A program made the position numbers and the translations under genes. DNA of 64,000 nucleotides from assembly GCA_019635755.1 (NCBI GenBank), contig JAHBYW010000008.1, positions 124,001 to 188,000 on the forward strand, written 5' to 3'. Source of the DNA: Rhizobiaceae bacterium. Its GTDB lineage: Bacteria > Pseudomonadota > Alphaproteobacteria > Rhizobiales > Rhizobiaceae. Positions within the stretch are counted from its first letter, which is position 1, and every line of letters starts with the position of its first letter. This document shows positions 33,759 through 42,554 of this stretch, piece by piece. The notes below the pieces were generated by a model. It made no database searches and had not been told where the DNA came from. It saw only the letters and a program-made list of their open reading frames with translations.

Positions 33759-33834
33759 TGGTAGCGGAGGTACGATGTGGTTCCTCCCCCCAACCGCATT
33801 TTCTGCTCTCAGCAGTCGCCTGACAAATGTCTTT
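33746..33834. repeat. 12-bp inverted repeat flanking the left attachment core
   Basis: AAAGACATTTGT at 33746-33757 and its exact reverse complement at 33823-33834 enclose the att core at 33759-33770. The left arm is on the chromosomal side and the right arm inside the element. The arms could be recombinase or directionality-factor sites. Confidence 0.5.
33759..33770. other. attL core
   Basis: TGGTAGCGGAGG, identical to the 3' end of the tRNA-Met gene. A partial second copy (GGTAGCGGA) lies at 33887-33895. Confidence 0.75.
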
Positions 33835-34042
33835 GGACATGTACAGGGACATCGCGCAACGAGTGGTTTGGCCCGCTCTGCCAATAGGTAGCGGAAGCGT
33901 CAGAATAGGAATTTCGGCCTATTTTAACCAAACCCGCGACCATAGGTCGAGTAAGGTCTTTTCCCTTCCCATAGGTGCCCATCCCATTACGCCTATTCGT
34001 GGGGCACCAGTTCCAGCCGCCTCCCCAGAACAGGAGACGGAC

Positions 34043-35143
34043 ATGGACACCAACGAATTTCTCGCCACCAGTTACGCGGAGCTGGCGCAGCTCATGTCGG
34101 AGCGGAAGGGGACAATCCCCGAACCCCAACCGCTCGATGTGAGCCCATGGCTCTGCCAGTCGATCTTGCAGAAGGCGATCCGGCGAGGCGAGACCGGGCA
34201 TGCCCTACGGGCGGCTGCCTCCCTGCTCCGCGACGATCCAGATAAGCTCTGGCGACGACTGGCTGTCGCCGTGTTCGAGGACATCGGCCTTGGTAGCCTC
34301 GACCTGATTGCGCCGGTCATGACCGCGACATCCGGCAAGGGCGTACGCAAGGCGTTCGGCGGTGATTGGTCTGTGGTCAGCGCCATCGTGAAGCGTATGG
34401 CAGCAGCCCGCAAGTGCCGGGCGGCAGATGATCTCCTGATGAGCGTCATCAGCCATCCTCGTTATGAGGCCGACCGGCTCTCGTTGACCTACAGAACTCA
34501 GCGCGAGCTGATGGAAATAGTGACGGGCAATGGCGACATCATCACCCGTGCCGTGGCATTGTTCTATGCGACCGGCACCGACCGCTGCCCGGTCCCGACC
34601 ATGAGGACGCGGAAGGGCAGTATCCCCTACGTGCTGGAAATGATGCTCCAGACCGGGTTCCCTCATTGCGTGCTCGAATTGGCGCAACGGGGTTCCGTGC
34701 GGATGCGGGAGCCGTTGCCTGTTTTCATGTCCCTATTGTCGCTGGATGTCCCTGCACGCTCGTCGGGCTACGAACCCATTGAAAAAGATGACGATTTTCC
34801 ACCGTCGATCATGGTGGGGGAAGTGCCATCATGGGCCATTGATTTCTACACCCGACCGGGGAGGGCTGCCATGAAGTCCTTTCTGCGGAAGAGTACACCG
34901 ACATCTCGATGGATCGAGAAGCACATCGCCCCGCGTGATCGTGTCGAATTCTTGGGCGGTCTCGTATTTCGCGCCCAAGGGGGACTGCTCCGAGCACGCC
35001 TGCAATGGCCAATGGGTAGCTACCTGAACAGGACCATGGTGATCGAGGCGAACGGCTTCGGCATCGAGGACGCGACCGAGGTGCTTGACCTCCTGCGCGA
35101 CGACCTGTCGGCTCTGAGCAAGGAGCAGGCCGATGTCCTCTGA
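34043..35143 (+). CDS. hypothetical protein with RarA/MgsA C-terminal-like segment
   Basis: A 366-residue protein starting at ATG 34043 after AGGAG; the frame continues upstream but without a better start. Residues about 35-80 (SILQKAIRRGETGHALRAAASLLRDDPDKLWRRLAVAVFEDIGL) closely recall the helical C-terminal region of the RarA/MgsA AAA+ clamp-associated ATPases, where this segment precedes SEDIGLADP. No Walker motifs are present, so it is not an intact RarA. The rest is unrecognised. The integrase ATG overlaps its 3' end by 11 nt, which indicates coupled expression. It might be a DNA-replication-associated helper of the element. Confidence 0.6.
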   Translation: MDTNEFLATSYAELAQLMSERKGTIPEPQPLDVSPWLCQSILQKAIRRGETGHALRAAASLLRDDPDKLWRRLAVAVFEDIGLGSLDLIAPVMTATSGKGVRKAFGGDWSVVSAIVKRMAAARKCRAADDLLMSVISHPRYEADRLSLTYRTQRELMEIVTGNGDIITRAVALFYATGTDRCPVPTMRTRKGSIPYVLEMMLQTGFPHCVLELAQRGSVRMREPLPVFMSLLSLDVPARSSGYEPIEKDDDFPPSIMVGEVPSWAIDFYTRPGRAAMKSFLRKSTPTSRWIEKHIAPRDRVEFLGGLVFRAQGGLLRARLQWPMGSYLNRTMVIEANGFGIEDATEVLDLLRDDLSALSKEQADVL

Positions 35144-36242
35144 TCTGATCGCCTCGGCTCGCGAAAACGACAGATCGTTAAACTCCGACCATGATGTTTG
35201 TCGATCCGGTAAGGTGGGCGGCGGTAAAATCGAATTTGCAATCAATTGCAAATCTGCTTGTGGCTATGTGGAACCTAGATTTGCAATTGATTGCAAATTC
35301 GCGGTCGAGACACAGGGCCGTCAGGAACAGCCTTCCCTCGATGCCATCTCCCTGTCAGCGAACGCACGGGCGCTGGTCGCTCATTCCCTCTCCGAGAACA
35401 CGAGGAAGGGCTACAAGGTCGATCTGGATCACTACGCCTCAACGGGCAGGGCCATTCCCTCGTCGCCCGAGATGATCGCGGAGTATCTGGCCGAGTGCGC
35501 CGGGATATACGCAGTGGCCACCCTCCAGCGGCGGCTGGCGGCGATCAGCAAGGCACACCGCGCCATCGGTGCCGATGATCCGTGTCGTTCGGAGATTGTA
35601 CAGGCTGTCGTGCGCGGCGTACGTCGATCACGAGGCGTTGCCCAGCGACAGGCGCAGGCGTTGCTCCGTGATGATCTGTTCGCCGTACTCGACCGGCTGG
35701 GGGACCGGCCCAAGGACATCAGGGACCGCGCTCTGCTCCTGCTCGGCTGGGCGACCGCCATGCGTCGGTCGGAGCTGGTCGCGCTCGATGTGGAGGACGT
35801 GGAGTTCACCACCAAGGGCGCGCTGGTCAGGATCAGACGCAGCAAGACGGATCAGGAGGCTCGTGGTCGTGAAGTCGCGGTGCCGTTCGGTCGGACCCGT
35901 CACTGCCCCGTGACGGCACTCAAGGAATGGCTGGCGTTCGCGGAGATCGAGACGGGCGCGATCTTTGTCACCGTGAACAAGCACAGCCACCTGCTCCAGA
36001 GCAGGATGTCCGGCGAGGCTGCCAGCAACGTGGTGAAAGTGCGGGTAGCTGATGCGGGGTACGATCCCGCCGCCTTCTCTGGTCACTCGCTCCGGGCCGG
36101 GTTCGTCACCGCCGCAGCCTTGGCAGGCGCATCGACGTACAAGATCAGGGAGACCACCGGCCACCGCTCCGAGAGTGGCCTCGCGCCGTACCTCCGCACC
36201 ATCAACCTGTTCGATGACGCGGCGGTGGCGAGGCTCCTCTGA
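35133..36242 (+). CDS. tyrosine recombinase/integrase
   Basis: A 369-residue XerC/D-like recombinase. The catalytic set is visible: R211 (AMRRSEL), K238 (RRSKTD), H318 and R321 (SGHSLRAGF), H344 (TTGHRS) and Y353 (APYLRTI). The SAM-like core-binding domain spans about 72-165. The first 65 residues are unusual: they are encoded by a 25-bp inverted repeat and contain FAINCK (35-40) and FAIDCK (50-55). The start overlaps the upstream gene and has AGGAG in front. It could resolve, transpose or integrate the element, although the serine recombinase sits at the att site. Confidence 0.88.
   Translation: MSSDLIASARENDRSLNSDHDVCRSGKVGGGKIEFAINCKSACGYVEPRFAIDCKFAVETQGRQEQPSLDAISLSANARALVAHSLSENTRKGYKVDLDHYASTGRAIPSSPEMIAEYLAECAGIYAVATLQRRLAAISKAHRAIGADDPCRSEIVQAVVRGVRRSRGVAQRQAQALLRDDLFAVLDRLGDRPKDIRDRALLLLGWATAMRRSELVALDVEDVEFTTKGALVRIRRSKTDQEARGREVAVPFGRTRHCPVTALKEWLAFAEIETGAIFVTVNKHSHLLQSRMSGEAASNVVKVRVADAGYDPAAFSGHSLRAGFVTAAALAGASTYKIRETTGHRSESGLAPYLRTINLFDDAAVARLL
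35231..35301. repeat. 25-bp perfect inverted repeat inside the tyrosine recombinase gene
   Basis: The 25 bp at 35231-35255 and 35277-35301 are exact reverse complements with a 21-bp spacer. Each arm is itself a near-palindrome built on TTGCAAT and ATTGCAA. Both arms stay in frame and encode FAINCK and FAIDCK. It is AT-rich against a GC-rich background. It could be a binding site for the recombinase or a regulator, a stem-loop in the mRNA or an inserted palindromic element. Confidence 0.85.
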
Positions 36243-36409
36243 GGTGGGTGTCGTCCTCGGGTCAATGGGGTCAACAATTTTTCTCAAGCCCTATCAGCAG
36301 GCTTGCGACCCTCTGAGACGTGATCCCGGTACGTCGCCACGAAGGCCTAACTTGTCTTCGACGAACCCATTGGATAGCGTGCAGGTTAGTGCCATCGTCG
36401 GGGGGATGA

Positions 36410-37243
36410 ATGGAGCCGGTCGATCAAGGAAGTGCCGATGCGCATGACGAGGTTCCTGTCCATCTAGTTCTTGGGACCGTGCTACACGGTGCCAGCCCCT
36501 TCAACGTTGGCAACGTCAACGACACGTTCCGAGGGCAGGTTCTGTGTGGTGATGGCGAGGTTAGACAGGCCATCATCAAGGACCTGTCTCCACGTCAGTT
36601 GGCGAATGAGATTATGGCCGCAGCTATCGGTTTGGCGTCAAGGCTACCTATCCCTCAACCGATTATCGCTAAGGTAGAACCGGGAGTTCTGACAGCCTCA
36701 CGCTGTGTGTTGACAGATGGCACCGGGCACCTAGTGTTCGCGTCTGCGGACATGAACACTACGAATGTCCAGCAGGTCTATTGTGGTGATCCCGAAAACG
36801 TCCCGCTCATCCGCGAGAAGCTCGCTGCGTGGTCCGACGTAGCTGGCATGTATGGGTTCGATACCTGGATTGCTAATACTGACCGACACGAGGGCAACCT
36901 GCTCTTCTCGGGTCGAAACGACATTTGGTTGATCGACCATGGTCATAGCTTTACCGGCCCGACTTGGGACCCGGCGCATTTCAAGCCGGATGAGCAGTAC
37001 AACAATCGCTTGGCACAGTGGCTCACCCCGTCAATGTCAAATGATCGACGGCGGGAAGTCGCTGGACCAGCCGGTTCAATGCCCGCACGCCTCAATGGCG
37101 TAGATATTAGCCGGTTAGGTGAGTTGAACTACGTTGCCAACATTCTAACACGCGGGGACTTCGACGCCCTCGTTGAATTCCTAAATGCCCGTGTGCAGCA
37201 TGTTCCGCGCTTAGCTTCGGACGCTCTTGGATTGCTGTTATGA
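36410..37243 (+). CDS. HipA-like protein kinase
   Basis: A 277-residue single-domain kinase of the HipA/PI3K-like group. K57 in AIIKDLS is the likely ATP-binding Lys, catalytic D158 and N163 lie in NTDRHEGNLLF, and D176 in LIDHGHSF takes the metal-binding DFG role. It lacks the N-terminal subdomain of full HipA (about 440 residues) and there is no HipB gene. Instead, the next gene overlaps it by 4 nt. Codon usage is less GC-rich than the island's left part. A toxin or defence kinase is plausible; the start is uncertain because no strong ribosome site is seen. Confidence 0.75.
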   Translation: MEPVDQGSADAHDEVPVHLVLGTVLHGASPFNVGNVNDTFRGQVLCGDGEVRQAIIKDLSPRQLANEIMAAAIGLASRLPIPQPIIAKVEPGVLTASRCVLTDGTGHLVFASADMNTTNVQQVYCGDPENVPLIREKLAAWSDVAGMYGFDTWIANTDRHEGNLLFSGRNDIWLIDHGHSFTGPTWDPAHFKPDEQYNNRLAQWLTPSMSNDRRREVAGPAGSMPARLNGVDISRLGELNYVANILTRGDFDALVEFLNARVQHVPRLASDALGLLL

Positions 37244-38166
37244 GCGTATCCTTCACCCATGATCACTTTCCAAGCCGCGCCCGGCATGTCCGGGCATTTT
37301 GGACGCCCGTACTCTTCTCACCTCGCCTTGGTTCACCGGAAAACCTTGTGATTGGTGTTGCGAGTGCAACCGAGACCGATTTCTATCTTGCGGAGGCAAA
37401 TGCGTGGCGGAGGCTTCATTGCCTGTTTGGTGACGGGGCAGAGACGGCGTTGCTCGCAGCTCGCGTCGCACTGGATGTACTGAAGGTAGATTTGTCCGAA
37501 CGAGGACGAATTGCCTTGTACGAACCTCGGCAAACCTTCTCTGGGATCACCTTTGGTGAGGTGAGGGAAGGTGAAGGCGGCAGTTTGAAGCAGATTGCGA
37601 CGACGTGGCTAGCCTCGCTTTCATCGTTGTATGATCTTAATCTGGCCGAGAGTGTTGAAAGTGCAGCCGACACATTGCCCCCGCCGGTAGACGCCGAGAG
37701 GAAAACTGATCGTTTGCCAGTCCTCGTCCTCGAATATGTAGAGCAACATAGACCCCGCCTGACGGATTTCTTTCATTCTGAAATCCGTGAGAGGCGCGAA
37801 AAAAAACGCAGGCCGCGTGCTCAAGATATTTATATTGGCTTCGCTGGCTCAGCTCTCGTTGCCAACTTTGCCACCTTACCTGCTAAACGTTCGAAGACGA
37901 CGATTGATCACATCAAACGCCTAATGTGGGATTTGGAGCAGGATCGTGACGCTGCTGGTGCTTTGGACCGTCGGCGGAAATACGAAATGATTGTCAAGCA
38001 CCAAGAAAAATCTGACCCGCACATCACAGAGAAGCAGTTCGATGAAGTTCTGGAAGTGGTTGATGAGTTGGCCGAGCAGGGAAAGAAGCGGGAGATCGAT
38101 GTCGTACCACGGGTAACCGTGCCTGACATTGGCAACCATCTACTGGAGCTTGAACTCGCCGCGTAA
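37240..38166 (+). CDS. unrecognised partner of the HipA-like kinase
   Basis: A 308-residue protein whose ATG overlaps the kinase stop (ATGA), so the two are made together. The N-terminal 130 residues (VLFSPRLGSPENLVIGVASA, then GRIALYEPRQTFSGITFGEV) loosely resemble the layout of DUF3037 proteins, which often accompany HipA-like kinases. The C-terminal half is charged and helical, with KKRRPRAQDIYIGFAGS and a likely coiled region near 225-290. No catalytic motif is seen. It could be the antitoxin, sensor or target-recruiting part of the pair. Confidence 0.55.
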   Translation: MSVSFTHDHFPSRARHVRAFWTPVLFSPRLGSPENLVIGVASATETDFYLAEANAWRRLHCLFGDGAETALLAARVALDVLKVDLSERGRIALYEPRQTFSGITFGEVREGEGGSLKQIATTWLASLSSLYDLNLAESVESAADTLPPPVDAERKTDRLPVLVLEYVEQHRPRLTDFFHSEIRERREKKRRPRAQDIYIGFAGSALVANFATLPAKRSKTTIDHIKRLMWDLEQDRDAAGALDRRRKYEMIVKHQEKSDPHITEKQFDEVLEVVDELAEQGKKREIDVVPRVTVPDIGNHLLELELAA

Positions 38167-38241
38167 TATTTGAGAATGGCTGGCGAGCCATGCTGGCAAC
38201 CACCAAGTACACAGAGCAGCCTACATTCGCTGCGTGAGCAG

Positions 38242-41200
38242 CTATCCGCCCACAATCGTATCCGGGTGCCCCGCCGCCAGCGCATTCATATACGCTAGAC
38301 ACAGGTCGCGGGAGCGGTAGCTGCCCCAGTCGGCAATTTCTTGCCGTTCAACGATGGGGAAGGTCGAATAGACGTAGCGCACGTCATCACGGTCTGTGAA
38401 ACCGTAGAGGTGGAAGTAGAGGGCATCGAGCTTGGCGCGCAGATGCAGGCGACGGTTCTCGTCCCAGATGTATGGGGGTCTTACAGCGCCGCTCTCGTCC
38501 ACATGGCCCATGTCGCGGGCGAACGGGGCCATGTCGTGGGCCGTGTAGCTCAGTTCCAGAACTGCCTCACGCACGATCTCGCTAGCCGTCTTCGGGCCGA
38601 ACCGCGTGCGGAGATAAGTCTCTGGTGGCACGACTGGAAGCTGCTCAACGATGTACCAGTTGACACTGGTGCTGTGGACCTTTGATCTCGCTACGTAGTC
38701 GAATACTATCGCGTCCATGTTGGCCAACAGTTGCGCCTCCGCCGCGTCCATCGGCTCCGTGAACAGTATGAGGGGGGCCTTGTTCCCAAACCCCACGGGC
38801 GGCACAGCCGCGGAGATCATCGTCCGGGCATCTGTCGCACGAGCAATGTCTCGGAAGGCGATGAGCCAGTTGGTCTCTGGCGGCAGGCTCACAGCCGAGG
38901 CTGGCACCCAGAACTGAGGCGCGGGCACGAAGTTCGGGTCGGCCTTTTCCTCCGACGCGATTTCCCCACTTAGAGCGGCGTTGTGCAGGTTCGCCTCGTT
39001 GACCCGCACGGATGCCGCACGGTGATCGTAAATGTGGATCATGCGCCCGACATAGAGCGGCACCCAGTCTCCAGCAGCACTGCGGTAGAGATTACCACCT
39101 ACGTGGAACGCCCCCTCCTGCTCCTCCAGTTCGACACGAGTACGGAACAAGCCGCTGTCGTTGGTCATGTGGAACATGGTCCTGTAGCGCACCGGCCAAG
39201 CCGACACCGGCTCGGCACCCGAGCGATCCACGAGGACCGGCAGGCGGCTATAGATAGCCGTAGTGAGGTCGGCATCGCGGCGAGACCGGAAGATCGGGGC
39301 CGTACCCGTGTTGGGGTTTACGCGAGCGAATTCTTCGGCACTCAGGGCGAAGCATACTTCGGGATCGGCCAATTCGGTAACGGCCTGAAGAAAGAAGGCG
39401 CAGCGCGCAGCCCGCTCTGTTGGTGTCGGGCTGGCGACAAAAATAGAGAATTTGAACCGGCTATCTACCGCAGGAAAGAACGGAGCCAGAGAATAGCGTG
39501 TACGCCGGTTCTCGAAATCGTAGAGGGCCTTCAGCCGCCCCTCCGTCGCCACCCCCTTGAAGAACGTGGAGGCAGTTAGGTCGGAGGCAATGCCGGATGG
39601 CACGACGAGACCCACCATGCCGTCTGGCTTGATGAGCTTCATCGTCCGCTCAACAAAAAGCGAGTACAGATTGATGTCGCCACCCGACAGGAGGGGATAG
39701 TCACCGCACGAGCGCGCCATACGCGCACTCGCTTCGGCGCGCGTATTAGCCTTGCTGAATTCCTGCGCCAGCGGGTCCTCAGCCTTCACCAGCGCGTCGA
39801 TCATCCGCTTACGGTCAGCCGCACGTTGAGCGCGTGCGATCTCAGGCCTTCGGGCCGCGAACCATTCGACCTGTTGCAGCTTGATCCGATCCCATGGCGG
39901 GTTGCCGACGATGGCGTCAAAGCCGCCTGTCAACCCGTCCTGCTCCCAGTCACTCCATATGCCGGGGAAGGCCACTTGCCAGTGCAGGAACCTTTCCTCC
40001 TCGATCAGTTCACGGGCTTGTTCGAGGATGCCGGTGAACTTCTCAGTGTCGCGTGTGGCCCGAAGAGGCTCATGCCCAGTTAGGACGCGAATTGCGTACT
40101 CGTAGTCGCTGTCGAAAAATCTCTGGATCGCGGCAAGATTATCCCGACCGCGCAGGTTGAGCCAGTCCAGCGCATGAATGAACGACAGCAGCGCGTTGAG
40201 GGGGCGTGTTTCGTCGCTGATCTGATCAAATATTTGTGCCGACTTCTCGGCCTCGGCAATTTCAGCATCGGTTAGCCCCTCTACCAGTTGCATCTTGGCT
40301 GCCGATTGCAGCGCAGCCCGAATAGGACCATGCAGAAGCAGAGAGCCGTACCGCTGGACCTTCTCAATGCCATCTTGGACCCACGAGCCGAACAGGCTGT
40401 CCCCGGCGCGGAGATGATGGTCCAGGAAGCTAAGTGGGGCACCGACCGTGAAGGTATGAAGCCACAACGACACCTTGGCCAGCTCCACTGCCATGGGGTT
40501 CTTGTCCACGCCATAGACACACCGCTTCAACACCATGCGCCGGATGATGTGACGGTCGTCGAGCTGGTCCTCGTTGACGCTCCAGCCTCGCGCCTCGGCA
40601 TTGCTTAGGATCGTGTTGCGGATCGCCTCGATCTTCTCGGCGAGCGGAGAGACATACTGGATTTCGTCACTCCACTGGACGGATGCCTCGGCCTCGGCCA
40701 TTGCCTCGATGATGTGGTCGGCCAGCTTGTCCACCAAGCTGACGGGGAAGTGTCCCGAGCCCATCGCGGGGTCGCACACCTTCAGCTCCAGCAGTCGCAT
40801 GGCGGGGTCGAGGCGGGTCAGGGTACCGATCCTGCGGCTGGGAAGCGGCAGCGCTTCAAGTTCGGCCACCTTGTCGCCGAACGCCTTCTTGGCCCGCTGG
40901 ATGAGAGGTTCCAGCGTCTCGTCGATGACGAGGGACACGAGGTCGTCGGGTGTGTAGTAGCTGCCGGAGCCCTTGCGGGCGAAGATGTTGGGACGGACCT
41001 TGACCTCGTCATCCTCGCGGACGATTTCGTGCTCAAGCAATCGCTCATAGATCGAGCCAAGCTGCTGTACGCTCAGGTCGCGGTAGTTGATGTATCGACG
41101 TTGCCCATCGACCTGAATGAAGGAGAGCGTGTCAATGACTGAGGCGACCAGCGCGTCTCCGAGCCTGACACGGTCGAGGAGCGGTGTGTTCTCCCGGCTG

Positions 41201-42336
41201 AAGAGGCCGCCATTGTAGGGTGGTAGCCCGATACTGGTATCCCCACCATCAATGGCTCGGCACAGATCGTCGATCACATTCCAATAGCGCGCAGCCGTAA
41301 CCGAGAATGTGTCGCCAGCATCCTTGCGCTTGCCTACGTCGAGCCGAATGCGGTCACGCAGACTGTAGTCGTCATAGCGCCTGTCGCGCACCGGCAGCAG
41401 GTCGCGGTCCTCGGCATAGAGGATGAACAGCAGCCGATAGAGCAGGACCAGCGTCGCGTTGCGCACCTCGTCCAGATCGGCCTCGGGCGCAGCATGGGCT
41501 ATCCCCTGCGCGAGCGCGGGAAATACCGAGCCGAAGACCAGATCGGACAGGTTCTGGGCGACCCGCTCCTCGTAGAAGCGGCCTTCGTCCAGCGCCCTTT
41601 GATGGAATGTGCGGTGATCTGGCCCCGGCACGAACGCCTCGCGCCGGAACATCAGAACGAAGACCTTGAGCCAGTGCTCCTGTTCCTGCTGCGTGAGGGC
41701 GAACAGGCCTTCGTTGAAGCCCAGCACGCCGAGCACGGCAGCTAGGTCGATCTCGAAGAATTGCTCGGACACCGACCGGGCACCGGAATAGTAGAGCCGC
41801 CAGCGAGCACCGTTGGTTAGGATACCCCACCGCAGGGAGCCGTTGGTAAGGTCGTCCACCCGACGCAGATAACGCAGCATCTGCGTAGATGGTGCCATGA
41901 TCTCATTACGTTGCTCAGAGCGCCGGTCGAGCGGACGGCCCCACCGTTTGCTCTCCACAATGGCCGCGCCGAACTCGTACCGCTTCCACTCCTCGGGATG
42001 TGCAACAGCGTGATCCTTTGTGTTCCCGTCGAGATACAGGAGGCCGTCCGGCACATCATCTCGACCACGCGCGGTCAGGTTCTGCTGACGCAGGTGCTCG
42101 GACCAGCCAAGGCAAGCCAGTACGCGCCAGATCAGATCGTCCTCGGTCTGTGTCTCATTCGGCGTCTGGCTAGTGGGAAACCGGGCGAAGATCGCTGCCA
42201 GTTCCTGCCGCGCCGTGGTCAGCTCGTCGGAGGCAATGGAAACCCAGTCAGGGCTATCGACGATAGAGCGCTCGACAAAGTCGTTCGAGAAGAGGCTTCC
42301 CTGATATGCACTTGACCCCAATACCGCCTCCGCCAC
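38242..42336 (-). CDS. single-chain restriction endonuclease-methyltransferase (type IIG/Eco57I-like)
   Basis: A 1364-residue protein starting at GTG 42336. The N-terminal domain has a PD-(D/E)xK nuclease pattern: P96-D97, then E128-S-K130 in IVESKRW. The adenine methyltransferase core follows with SAM-binding motif DPAMGSGHF (522-530) and catalytic N812-P-P-W815. The C-terminal 350 residues should hold target recognition. Combined nuclease and methylase in one polypeptide is the type IIG/IIL design and needs no partner genes, in agreement with the neighbours. It would defend the host or stabilise the element. It is the only large minus-strand gene in the element. Confidence 0.85.
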   Translation of the reverse strand: MAEAVLGSSAYQGSLFSNDFVERSIVDSPDWVSIASDELTTARQELAAIFARFPTSQTPNETQTEDDLIWRVLACLGWSEHLRQQNLTARGRDDVPDGLLYLDGNTKDHAVAHPEEWKRYEFGAAIVESKRWGRPLDRRSEQRNEIMAPSTQMLRYLRRVDDLTNGSLRWGILTNGARWRLYYSGARSVSEQFFEIDLAAVLGVLGFNEGLFALTQQEQEHWLKVFVLMFRREAFVPGPDHRTFHQRALDEGRFYEERVAQNLSDLVFGSVFPALAQGIAHAAPEADLDEVRNATLVLLYRLLFILYAEDRDLLPVRDRRYDDYSLRDRIRLDVGKRKDAGDTFSVTAARYWNVIDDLCRAIDGGDTSIGLPPYNGGLFSRENTPLLDRVRLGDALVASVIDTLSFIQVDGQRRYINYRDLSVQQLGSIYERLLEHEIVREDDEVKVRPNIFARKGSGSYYTPDDLVSLVIDETLEPLIQRAKKAFGDKVAELEALPLPSRRIGTLTRLDPAMRLLELKVCDPAMGSGHFPVSLVDKLADHIIEAMAEAEASVQWSDEIQYVSPLAEKIEAIRNTILSNAEARGWSVNEDQLDDRHIIRRMVLKRCVYGVDKNPMAVELAKVSLWLHTFTVGAPLSFLDHHLRAGDSLFGSWVQDGIEKVQRYGSLLLHGPIRAALQSAAKMQLVEGLTDAEIAEAEKSAQIFDQISDETRPLNALLSFIHALDWLNLRGRDNLAAIQRFFDSDYEYAIRVLTGHEPLRATRDTEKFTGILEQARELIEEERFLHWQVAFPGIWSDWEQDGLTGGFDAIVGNPPWDRIKLQQVEWFAARRPEIARAQRAADRKRMIDALVKAEDPLAQEFSKANTRAEASARMARSCGDYPLLSGGDINLYSLFVERTMKLIKPDGMVGLVVPSGIASDLTASTFFKGVATEGRLKALYDFENRRTRYSLAPFFPAVDSRFKFSIFVASPTPTERAARCAFFLQAVTELADPEVCFALSAEEFARVNPNTGTAPIFRSRRDADLTTAIYSRLPVLVDRSGAEPVSAWPVRYRTMFHMTNDSGLFRTRVELEEQEGAFHVGGNLYRSAAGDWVPLYVGRMIHIYDHRAASVRVNEANLHNAALSGEIASEEKADPNFVPAPQFWVPASAVSLPPETNWLIAFRDIARATDARTMISAAVPPVGFGNKAPLILFTEPMDAAEAQLLANMDAIVFDYVARSKVHSTSVNWYIVEQLPVVPPETYLRTRFGPKTASEIVREAVLELSYTAHDMAPFARDMGHVDESGAVRPPYIWDENRRLHLRAKLDALYFHLYGFTDRDDVRYVYSTFPIVERQEIADWGSYRSRDLCLAYMNALAAGHPDTIVGG

Positions 42337-42554
42337 GATCTTTCTTCACTGCGTTTAGCGCAGAACGGCAACCGTATGAACCTTCAGCAGATCGACCAGC
42401 AAAAAACCAGTGGATCATGAAATGATCCGGCGGGAACGGTGGCCCTTGTGTTGGATGGGTGGTCATGTACATTTGACGTGCTTCTGGGGGTTGTTAACCC
42501 GGATGCGATACCTTCCCGTCGAGTGCCGAGATCGTGGCAGGGAAGGTTCGGCGG

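Noticed and set aside
32932-33852. 306-codon open frame on the minus strand
   Set aside because: It crosses the left att core, has no ribosome site and a low-complexity translation without family signals. It is most likely a chance frame in GC-rich DNA.
33887-33895. GGTAGCGGA as an alternative left att core
   Set aside because: Only 9 of 12 core bases match continuously. The copy at 33759-33770 matches all 12.
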